Positions 1-6,107 of a stretch of DNA of 6,107 bases are shown one piece after another. The notes under the pieces were generated by a model. It ran no database searches. It was not told the DNA's origin and was given only the letters and a program-made list of their open reading frames with translations. The position numbers and the translations under genes were made by a program. The stretch's first letter is position 1. Each line of letters begins with the position of its first letter. The DNA is from an uncultured bacterium (lineage in GTDB: Bacteria; Planctomycetota; UBA1135; GCA-002686595), in contig CAJXRJ010000469.1 of NCBI GenBank assembly GCA_913058555.1, positions 1 to 6,107 of the forward strand, read 5' to 3'.

Positions 1-34
1 ATCGTCGGCAGCGTCAGATGTGTATAAGAGACAG
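1..34 (+). other. Nextera read-1 adapter (not genomic)
   Basis: Bases 2-15 match the Nextera i5-side adapter and bases 16-34 match the 19-bp Tn5 mosaic end (AGATGTGTATAAGAGACAG). Base 1 is probably the last base of the i5 index. This is library-preparation sequence left in the assembly, not part of the organism. Any peptide read through it (for example MCIRDS on the plus strand, or LSLIHI on the minus strand) is an artefact. Genomic sequence begins at base 35. Confidence 0.98.
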
Positions 35-35
35 C

Positions 36-1127
36 GTACCCCCCGGGCCCATCCCAGACCTTAGCCGCGTCGTTCCAGAGCATCTGTGTGAGATCGCTAC
101 TGCGAACGTCGAGGCGTTCATGGATCGATCCCACGAGGGACCCGCACCATTGGCTCGCGCCGCTCTCGATGGACGCCTGGAAACTCTCGAAGTGGGGCCC
201 CAGATCCCCCTCGATCTCCGCCATGAGGTCCGCAATGCGGGAGACGTTGCCCACGGCATTGCTTCGACGCACACCCCCAAGCCTCTCGGTTTCGATGAGC
301 TTGGAGAGGCAGTGGCGAAGCTCCGCCAACCCGCCCGCGTCAGGGTCCGCTTTGCCTTCCCGCGCGCTGATGGCGAGCACCGGTGCGTCCGGGCTCTTCC
401 AACGGTCCCTGGCGAGTCCGCTCAGCTGTTCCAAGAGACTCTCACGGGCGTCCGTGTCAAGCTCGTCACGGCGCCCGAGTACGAACACCATGCCCCGCCG
501 CTCCGCGAAGAGATCCACGAACGTGGCGGAGCTGAGCTCGGCGATCGACTGACGGTGACAGGCAACGATGAGCACATCCGCCCGCCGGCTCAGCTCGCGA
601 ACCACGTCCCGGTGCTGCGTTTCCACGCTGTTCACATCGGGGGCATCGATGAGGATCTGCCCCCGCCAAAACGCTTCCGCGCCGCCGATGGTCGCGGCGT
701 CCGATGGGTCGTAGCTCACGATCTTCGGCGCCTCCCCGGGGAGATCCCTGACGATCGCGCTCACGTCGGCGTCCGCGGGCCGGTAGATCACGGGGGCTGA
801 CGTGGTCGGCCGATTAACCCCTTCGGTCGCCACGTCTCTTCCCACAAGCGCGTTGAGCAACGTCGACTTGCCGGCCCCCGTGGAGCCCACGAGGCACACC
901 ACCGCTGCGTCCTTCGCGCGCTCGAGCTGATCAATTAGGTCCTGCTTCAAGTCCGCCAGTGCATCCGATTGTTCGTCGACGGCGCGCAGGCTCTCCGTCT
1001 TCGCGAGGGTCGACTCCAGCGACCGCCGCAGACGATCCAAGCTCCCCCTTTGACGCGCTTGCTGGTGGGTTCGCTCTCGGGGTGAACGTGCGTTTCCCGC
1101 ACCGACTTGGCTTGGTGGCTCTTCCAT
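36..1127 (-). CDS. Dynamin-like / TRAFAC-class GTPase, second of a tandem pair, 3'-partial
   Basis: An open frame of 364 codons runs from ATG at 1127 to the adapter junction; the C-terminus is missing. Residues 1-75 are polar and probably helical. The P-loop GSTGAGKST (81-89, nt 861-887) is a textbook Walker A motif. RPTT (107-110) supplies the likely switch I Thr. The switch II motif is DAPDVNS (161-167), with Asp in place of the usual DxxG Gly. A weak G4 candidate is GRRDELD (218-224), and ISAR (253-256) fits G5. Residues from about 280 are helical, as in a dynamin-like stalk. The likely role is GTP-driven membrane remodelling, alone or with the upstream GTPase, since bacterial dynamin-like proteins are often encoded as adjacent pairs. 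The start was chosen because it is the first ATG after the TGA of gene B, which lies in the same frame with only a 9-nt gap. There is no clear Shine-Dalgarno, so translation probably depends on coupling. Other P-loop GTPase families cannot be excluded without the C-terminus. Confidence 0.85.
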
Positions 1128-1136
1128 GGGGCAGGA

Positions 1137-2996
1137 TCAGTGGTTTGAGAGTGCGGCCTTGAGGGCCCCGTCCAGTTCGTCGAGTCCCTCGCGGAGGGAT
1201 TCGAGCGCGACGCTCGATTCCATCAAGAGGCCTTGGACCGCCGCCTTCGCGATCTTCTCGGAGCGCATGTCCGCCCAGCTCGACCGGGCGCTGGCCGCGA
1301 CGCCGGTGCCAAGCGTCCGCGAGAGCCTTTCTGCGAGGGCGGCGCTGAAGGCGCCGCCGCCGGCCACGGCGACATCTGCGCCGAGGCCACCGGTATGGAC
1401 AATCACGGCCCCGGCAACCCCAATCGGCAGAAGGTGCAGCCCGTCCACCGCAAGCTGCAGGGCCCATTCACTGCGACCCGCGTCGAGCTCTTTGGTGATC
1501 AGCTCCCGGCATGCTTCGCGGTACTCGATCATGAGCGCGGGGTCCAAAGCCAAGGCGTCGGTGGCATGGCCCAAGGACCCAAAGACGTTGGGCGCGCGAT
1601 CCGTTAGATCCGACACGATGGCTTCCACCCGCGGCGCATACTGCCCGCCGCGCAGGGCCTCGCGAAGGTCCCGCAGCGCCGGTTCGAAGAATCCGGCCCA
1701 GCGGGCCTCCAGCTCTCGGCGCTCGACGTCCAACAGCGTCTGATTCCCGGCTTCCGCCGCGTCCCCCGCCGCGGGACTCCCGCGCAAAAGTGAACTCGCC
1801 CACTTGGCGCCCTGGGCAAGCGTTCGGCTCGTCCACTTGAGCCCCTTCCGCAGTTCCCGCTGGAGCATGGTCGGACGCTCATCGAGCACCTCCCGGAACG
1901 CCTCAAGGAATGGCCCCATCGGCATGGCCTCCCGCGCGACCTCCTGCCCGAGACGCTTTCCACGCACATGCAGCAGTCCCAGCACCTCCTCCGCGCTCGC
2001 TCGCTCTGAGCGAATCGCTGTGCCGAGGGCTTCGAGTTCTTCCGCAAGGGCCGCGGTGGAGGCCGCCAGCGCGCGCGCCTTGAGGTCCTCGCGGGACCCC
2101 ATGTCATCGAGCCATCCCCGAACGCTCATGCCTGCCACTGCGGAGCTGCTCGCCCCTTCAGCTTCCGTTTGCATGAGGATCCTCGTCGGGACCAGACCGG
2201 TGTTGCCCTTGGCCACATCCAGCTCAAAGGGCGCGTGAAAAACCGCCTCCGGCGCGCACCCGATGTCCTCCTCCAGTTTCGCCGCATGGGAATGCGTCGT
2301 CTCCTCGTCGATGGACTCGTTGTACACCAGCGCCCACGGCCGGCCGTGATCGAGCCAGTGGCGCAGGAACTCGATGACGTCGTGGTTTTGATACGTGTGG
2401 CGCGTCACCACGACGATGGCGACGTCGGCCACGGTAAGGAGCGCGTCCGTGACGAGTCGATTCTCCGCGAGGACGCTGTCGAAGTCCGGCGTATCCACCA
2501 ACAGAAGCGACTCTGGCAGAGTCTCCATTTCCACCAGAAGCAGCTCGTGGGCCCGGCCCTCCTCCGCCGTTTCGGTCGCGGCTTCGACGCCCACGCCCGG
2601 CGTGGGCGTGACCCCACGCATGAGGAACTGGCTGAGGGTTGCTTCCCCTTCGATGGCCGCGCGCAGCTTCGGGTGCGCCACCCCCACCAGACGGCGCGTG
2701 GCACCGCCCACAGGGAGCGAGGGACTCACCGGCGTCGGCGCGGGCTCACCCGGCGATTTCAACCCCGCTACGAGGGCGTTGAAGAGGGCTGACTTGCCCG
2801 CGTTGTTCGGGCCGACGATGCCCACGACCAAGTGATCGTGGCCCCCTGCCGTCCGGGGCAAGAGGTCCCTATCGAGACGGTCAAGAATGGCCCCCATCTC
2901 GGGCAGGTTGGCCCCCTGGGGAGCGTCTCCGAGGGCCCGGCGCAGGGCGCGGAGTGACTCCGGGGTGAACGACCGATTCCATTTGCCCAATGTCAT
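1137..2996 (-). CDS. Dynamin-like GTPase with hydrophobic C-terminal segment
   Basis: A complete 619-residue protein. The G domain starts after a roughly 50-residue helical leader. P-loop GPNNAGKSALFNALV begins at residue 62 (nt 2790-2813). The switch II motif is DTPDFDS (168-174, nt 2475-2495), with Asp replacing the DxxG Gly. The G4 position is degenerate (VYNESID, 224-230). Residues 300-510 are Leu/Ala/Glu/Arg-rich and probably form a long helical stalk. Residues 511-556 form a Gly/Ala/Val-rich hydrophobic stretch (HLLPIGVAGAVIVHTGG and on) that could insert into membrane like the tip of bacterial dynamins. A short helix closes the protein. From established knowledge of the family, such proteins bind GTP, oligomerise on the inner membrane and bend or fuse it. 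The ATG overlaps the stop of gene A (ATGA, 2996-2993) and GGAGG sits just upstream, which fixes the start. The gene is followed after 9 nt by a second GTPase. The exact subfamily is not recognised. Confidence 0.9.
   Translation of the reverse strand: MTLGKWNRSFTPESLRALRRALGDAPQGANLPEMGAILDRLDRDLLPRTAGGHDHLVVGIVGPNNAGKSALFNALVAGLKSPGEPAPTPVSPSLPVGGATRRLVGVAHPKLRAAIEGEATLSQFLMRGVTPTPGVGVEAATETAEEGRAHELLLVEMETLPESLLLVDTPDFDSVLAENRLVTDALLTVADVAIVVVTRHTYQNHDVIEFLRHWLDHGRPWALVYNESIDEETTHSHAAKLEEDIGCAPEAVFHAPFELDVAKGNTGLVPTRILMQTEAEGASSSAVAGMSVRGWLDDMGSREDLKARALAASTAALAEELEALGTAIRSERASAEEVLGLLHVRGKRLGQEVAREAMPMGPFLEAFREVLDERPTMLQRELRKGLKWTSRTLAQGAKWASSLLRGSPAAGDAAEAGNQTLLDVERRELEARWAGFFEPALRDLREALRGGQYAPRVEAIVSDLTDRAPNVFGSLGHATDALALDPALMIEYREACRELITKELDAGRSEWALQLAVDGLHLLPIGVAGAVIVHTGGLGADVAVAGGGAFSAALAERLSRTLGTGVAASARSSWADMRSEKIAKAAVQGLLMESSVALESLREGLDELDGALKAALSNH
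2587..2609. repeat. Perfect 10-bp inverted repeat with 3-nt loop inside the GTPase gene
   Basis: ACGCCCACGC at 2587-2596 is the reverse complement of GCGTGGGCGT at 2600-2609, separated by 3 nt. It lies in the coding region between the P-loop and switch II of the first GTPase and encodes a Thr-Pro-Gly-Val run (TPTPGVGVE). No regulatory role is evident, and it may simply reflect GC-rich codons. Confidence 0.6.
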
Positions 2997-5900
2997 CCGC
3001 CTCCGGATTGCTGATCGCCTTTTGGTTGGCCACCTGACGGACTGGCCTGGTTCCCGGGGGGCCGGACCGTCGACTCGCCGGCCGGCTCCATGGCCGGGGC
3101 CTCCCCCTCGGACGGAGGCTGCTTCGGGTCCTTCTTGGGCTTTGCGGCCAGGGCATTTCGCACGGCGGCGGCGCCTTTGGCCCCACGGTCGCCCATGGCC
3201 TCCAGTGCCTTGAGGTCCGCCTCCGCCAGATCGCGTCGCCCCTCGGCCACGGCCGTGAGGCCACGGTTGGTGCGGCTCGTCAAGTTGTCCCCGTCGAGCT
3301 CGACCGAACGTGTCCAGGCCTCCAGTGATTCACCGATGCGGCCCGCGAGCTGCAGCGTGTATCCGCGCCCCTGGTGCGCGAGCGCGTTCTCGGGGTCCTT
3401 GGACACCGCGCGGTCGAAGGCATCGAGGGCTTCGGGGAGCTTGCCTTGGCCGAGGAAGGACCGCCCGAGGCGAAGCTCCACGTCGATGGAGCTCAACGGG
3501 GTCATCTTGACCCGGGCCAAGTCAAGCTCCCGCACCGCCCCCTGGGCCCCCTTGGCCCCGAGTCGAGACTGAAGTCCCCCCAGATCCACCGCCCCCTGGG
3601 GCTCGAGCAGGCGGCCGCCGAACGGCGCCGCCAGCCCCGGACGGTCCGCGCTCGGAACGGCGATCAAGGAGAGGTCCTCGACGAGGTCCCCGGGCTCCCA
3701 GGGCCCGTACCTGATGGAGGAGACGCGTCCCTTTGGATCGAGAATGAACAGCCACGGAAGCGGCGGCGGTTCCTCCGCGCCAATACGCCAAGCAAGGAAC
3801 TCCGACAGGATCGTGCGAGTCTCCCCCACGCCGTTGACGACGTTGCCGGTCCAGCCCGCCGCCGAGAGACGTGTCTTGGCGACGACCAGTGGGTCCACCG
3901 CTTTGCCGTCCACCGCGGGCACCAGGTCCACGGCGAAATACGTGATCTCGAGCTCGCGACACTTCGCGTCCAAGCCCTTGAGATCACCGAGTCGCGTCAG
4001 GGCATTCGGGTCGTCGGATTCGAAGATCACGAGCGCCGCGGGAAGGCCAGTGCCCTGGGGACCGGATGGGCTCAGACCGAAGACCGGGCCCACTCGGCCG
4101 CTCGTCGCGCGCACGGTGAGGCTCGGCGCTGATGCGGCGGTCGGGAGTGCCACCCGCCCTTTCGCCAACCAGTCCGCCGATTCAAGCGACGCCGCCTTGA
4201 GCTCGACGGGCATGGGAAACTTGAACTCCACGGCCGCGCCTGCGCCCTGGGTCAAGACGTATGCCCCGCCGAGACGTGCCTCCCCGAAGTCCTCCACCAA
4301 ACCCGATGGATGAATCCCTGAGGCTGGCCACCGAACGTGCAGCCGCACGCGGGGCGCACGCCGTTCTTCGGGCTGCGGCCGTCCGAATCCGAACCTCAGC
4401 CAGGCACTCGACTGGGCGAGGTACCCCGCACCCGCCGAGCGCGTCCGCATCTGGGTGGCACCGGGGATGAACGACGTCCCATCGGGGGCGGGCGTGGCGT
4501 TCACAGGCGTCGCAAATACCTGGGCGCCGATGCCCTCTACGTTCTGCCCGGCCCCCACAACGCGCACCGCGAGATGCTGCGCGCCGTTCGCCAGATCGTT
4601 GCGATGAATCCTGATTCTCGGGCTCGTGCGCGCCGTGACCACGAGGTCGTCGTCGCCGTCGAAGTCCACGTCCATGCGCGCGGCACTTCGGCTGTCATCC
4701 ACATGATCGAGGCCGAGGAGCGGCGCCGCGTCCACGAATCCAAGGGCTCCGCCCTCGTCCACGACCGAAAGGAAGGCCGCGTTGCGCTCATTGCCGCTCC
4801 AGGGCTCACCGCGCCGGATGGCGTTGTTCAGGTCCGCCCAACCTTGCACGTAGGAAGCTTCGATCGCCGCCGCGCCGGCATCTTCTGTGTCTTCGGGGAG
4901 GGGAGTACGCGCCACCACGTGGCGCCAGAACGAGCTTCAGAGATCCGGCCGTTCCCCGTCCGTCCCCGTGACGAAACCGTTGGGCACAAAAAGGTCGAGC
5001 CTTCCGTTCCCGTCCAGGTCGATCGGAATCGATCCCCAGGCCCAGCGCCCCTGGGTCGCAAGGTCCGTGCGTTGGAACGTTCCGGCGCCCCTGTTCAAGT
5101 ACAACGAGTTGCCCTTGGCGTGCCCCTTGAAGATCGCCCGCAGCGACGCCTCGGTCCCCGCGAGAAAATCCTTCGAGCCGGTGACCCGCCGCCCCGCAGA
5201 CGATTCCATATTGGACACGTAGAGGTCCGGCGCGCCGTCTCCGTCGAGGTCCCCGAACGCAGCCCCCATGCCCGCCGCGATATCGACAGCCCCCGCGGCC
5301 TGGGCCGCTTCGTTGAATCGCCCCTTCCCGTCATTGAGGTAGAGCGCGTTGCGCCCAAAGTCATTCGCCACGTAGAGATCGCTGTCAGCGTCCCCGTCCA
5401 CGTCCTCAAAGGCGGCTGCGAAGCTGAATCGTGTCGCGCCGGGACCGAGGCCCCGTTCCAGGGTTTCATCGGTGAAACGCAGCTGGTCCCTGTTCTCGGT
5501 ACGGTTCATCAGAAGGACGTTCTGTTCCCCGTTTTCCGCGTCGTGGTAGGGCATCGGAAGTGACCCACCGGCGTAGGGCCCGGCGTAAGCACAGGCGTAG
5601 ACGTCAATCCGCCCATCGGCGTCAACATCGGCCGCTGCGAGCCCGGTGATGCCACTGCGTACCAGGTAATGGCTCTGGACGAAGGAGCTGCCTTGGCTGG
5701 TGTAGATGCGCAGGCCCGAACCGATCGCAAAGACGGCGTCCTTGTCCCCGTCTCCGTCGAGGTCCAAGAACAGCGCACTCGAGGTCGCATCGATGAAGTC
5801 GAGCCCCAGCTCCGCCGCCACTTCGATCGCCTCGCCTCCCCGGCCCCTGAGCCAAAGCTGATTGGCGATGCCGCCGGGCTGGCAAAGGTACAGGTCGTCG

Positions 5901-6054
5901 AGCCCGTCGCCGTTGATGTCCGCGACCGTCGCGCCGTGGTGGCCAAGGATGCCGACACCAAACGACGCGTCCAGGTGCGCGCGCAGCTCAGGAATCGACG
6001 GGGCCAGGGCCTCTGCCTTGGGGCCCTGCAGAACCGAGCCGGCCACGTCAACGA
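2993..6054 (-). CDS. FG-GAP/VCBS propeller + ASPIC/UnbV + thioredoxin-like + TPR protein (CRTAC1 type); candidate selenoprotein with in-frame UGA; 5'-partial
   Basis: One frame runs from the right adapter junction to TGA at 2995-2993, interrupted only by a TGA at 4939-4937. A standard gene caller would report two ORFs, 6046-4937 (369 aa) and 4918-2993 (641 aa, GTG start). Numbering from the GTG at 6046, the TGA is codon 370 of about 1,017. Calcium-binding DxDxDG-type loops of FG-GAP/VCBS repeats lie near 43-51, 95-103, 140-148, 215-223, 267-275, 343-351 and, beyond the TGA, 459-467 (DVDFDGDDD). An ASPIC/UnbV region (about 492-606, with GYLAQSS) follows. Then comes a thioredoxin-fold-like region (about 668-791: ALVIFESDD... 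PWLFILDPKGRV) that lacks CxxC. Two to three TPR units (about 851-951) and a Pro/Gly/Gln/Lys-rich tail (968-1017) complete it. Propeller blades and family-like residues flank the TGA on both sides (RPDL-TGA-SSFWRHVV), so this is read as one protein. Such proteins are usually exported, but the N-terminus is missing here. The molecular role is unknown. It is the first visible gene of the operon and overlaps the GTPase start by ATGA. Confidence 0.8.
3000..3004 (-). promoter_or_regulatory. Shine-Dalgarno of the GTPase gene at 2996
   Basis: GGAGG lies 3 nt before the ATG at 2996, inside the last codons of gene A. The spacing is short, but together with the ATGA overlap it supports this start and translational coupling of the GTPase to gene A. 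Confidence 0.65.
4909..4925 (-). promoter_or_regulatory. Hairpin downstream of TGA, bacterial SECIS-like
   Basis: On the coding strand, 11 nt after the TGA, GCGCCAC pairs perfectly with GTGGCGC across a GTG loop (loop at 4918-4916). There are 18 nt between the UGA and the loop, and the first loop base is G. Both agree with the general bacterial SECIS model (loop roughly 16-37 nt after UGA, G in the first two loop positions, short apical loop). Beyond 7 bp the stem extends only with a bulge. GC-rich DNA forms such hairpins easily (see 2587-2609), so the fold alone is not proof. Confidence 0.5.
4937..4939 (-). other. In-frame TGA, candidate selenocysteine codon
   Basis: This TGA is the only stop in a frame otherwise open for about 1,017 codons. 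Reading through gives DL-U-SSFWRHVVARTP, followed by a further propeller loop and the UnbV domain in the same frame. The sequence just after the stop (SSFWRHVV) resembles a conserved stretch of this family as I remember it, so it looks like coding sequence under constraint rather than spacer. TGA as Trp is unlikely: TGG is used for Trp in all three genes and genes A and B both end in TGA. Alternatives are a nonsense mutation, a base error, or two separate proteins. Confidence 0.6.
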
Positions 6055-6107
6055 CTGTCTCTTATACACATCTCCGAGCCCACGAGACTAGGCATGATGT
6101 CGTATGC
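6055..6107 (+). other. Nextera read-2 adapter with i7 index (not genomic)
   Basis: Bases 6055-6073 match the Tn5 mosaic end (CTGTCTCTTATACACATCT). Bases 6074-6088 match the read-2 adapter (CCGAGCCCACGAGAC). Bases 6089-6096 read TAGGCATG, an i7 index, and 6097-6107 match the start of the P7 sequence with one mismatch (ATGTCG for ATCTCG). This is library sequence. Genomic sequence ends at 6054, inside gene A, whose 5' end is therefore missing. Reading frames in this part (LLYTSPSPRD, MYKRQS) are adapter translations. Confidence 0.98.

Noticed and set aside
35..55. GC-rich palindromic run (CCCCGGGCCC region) at the left genomic edge, considered as a terminator or repeat.
   Set aside because: It is inside the open frame of the second GTPase and has no T-run. 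It more likely reflects a coverage drop that ended the contig.
18..800. Plus-strand ORF of 260 codons starting MCIRDS.
   Set aside because: The start is adapter sequence and the rest is antisense to the second GTPase, which has a clear P-loop and switch motifs on the minus strand.
1128..1139. A second in-frame TGA: genes B and C are in the same frame, separated only by TGA and three codons, suggesting another recoded stop or a fused double GTPase.
   Set aside because: The flanking residues (ALSNH and SCPMEEPP) are not motif-like, gene C has its own ATG and a complete G domain after a leader, and I see no strong hairpin at SECIS spacing. An ordinary gene boundary explains it.
931..1467. Minus-strand ORF of 178 codons bridging the two GTPase genes in another frame.
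   Set aside because: It is Arg/Gly/Pro-rich with no recognisable motif, and it overlaps the end of B and the start of C, which have strong family support.
4916..4918. GTG at 4918 as the true start of a separate 641-residue protein.
   Set aside because: There is no Shine-Dalgarno before it, the codon lies in the loop of a hairpin, and the frame and domain content continue directly from upstream. The split looks like an effect of the TGA, though two proteins cannot be fully excluded.
4937..4939. TGA read as tryptophan through an alternative genetic code.
   Set aside because: TGG is used for Trp throughout, high GC argues against such codes, and genes A and B both end naturally in TGA.
4337..5563. 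Plus-strand ORF of 408 codons.
   Set aside because: It lies antisense to gene A, whose propeller motifs are unmistakable. Its sequence is the Arg/Val/Pro-rich shadow expected opposite a GC-rich gene.

Overview
This is a GC-rich bacterial fragment of about 6.0 kb. It is capped at both ends by untrimmed Illumina Nextera adapter (1-34 and 6055-6107), so genuine genomic sequence is 35-6054. The high GC, the gene families (CRTAC1-like FG-GAP/UnbV propeller protein with TPR repeats, paired dynamin-like GTPases) and the lack of any named housekeeping gene suggest an uncultivated environmental bacterium. Planctomycetota, Myxococcota or a related lineage are plausible, but the window alone does not settle this.

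All coding capacity lies on the minus strand, in one tightly packed operon read right to left. (A) 6054-2993: a 5'-truncated protein of more than 1,000 residues with an FG-GAP/VCBS calcium-loop beta-propeller, an ASPIC/UnbV domain, a thioredoxin-fold-like region without CxxC, TPR repeats and a disordered tail. (B) 2996-1137: a complete 619-residue dynamin-like GTPase with a hydrophobic C-terminal segment, joined to A by an ATGA stop/start overlap. (C) 1127-36: a second dynamin-like GTPase, 3'-truncated by the contig end, starting 9 nt after the stop of B. There is no intergenic stretch long enough to hold a promoter or an RNA gene.

The most interesting point is in gene A. Its reading frame is interrupted once, by a TGA at 4939-4937, and continues in the same frame with residues that look like the direct continuation of the family motif (DL-TGA-SSFWRHVV). 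Eleven nucleotides after the TGA is a perfect 7-bp GC-rich hairpin with a GTG loop. Its spacing and its loop G fit the published general model of bacterial SECIS elements. The best single hypothesis is that this is one selenoprotein with Sec decoded at UGA inside the propeller, which an ordinary gene caller would split into two proteins. A nonsense mutation or a base error remains possible, and neither sel genes nor homologues can be examined here.

Taken together, the operon would couple a probably exported or surface propeller/TPR protein (its N-terminus is missing, so export cannot be shown) to two cytoplasmic membrane-remodelling GTPases of the kind often found as tandem pairs in bacteria. 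This arrangement is seen directly; the functional link is inference.
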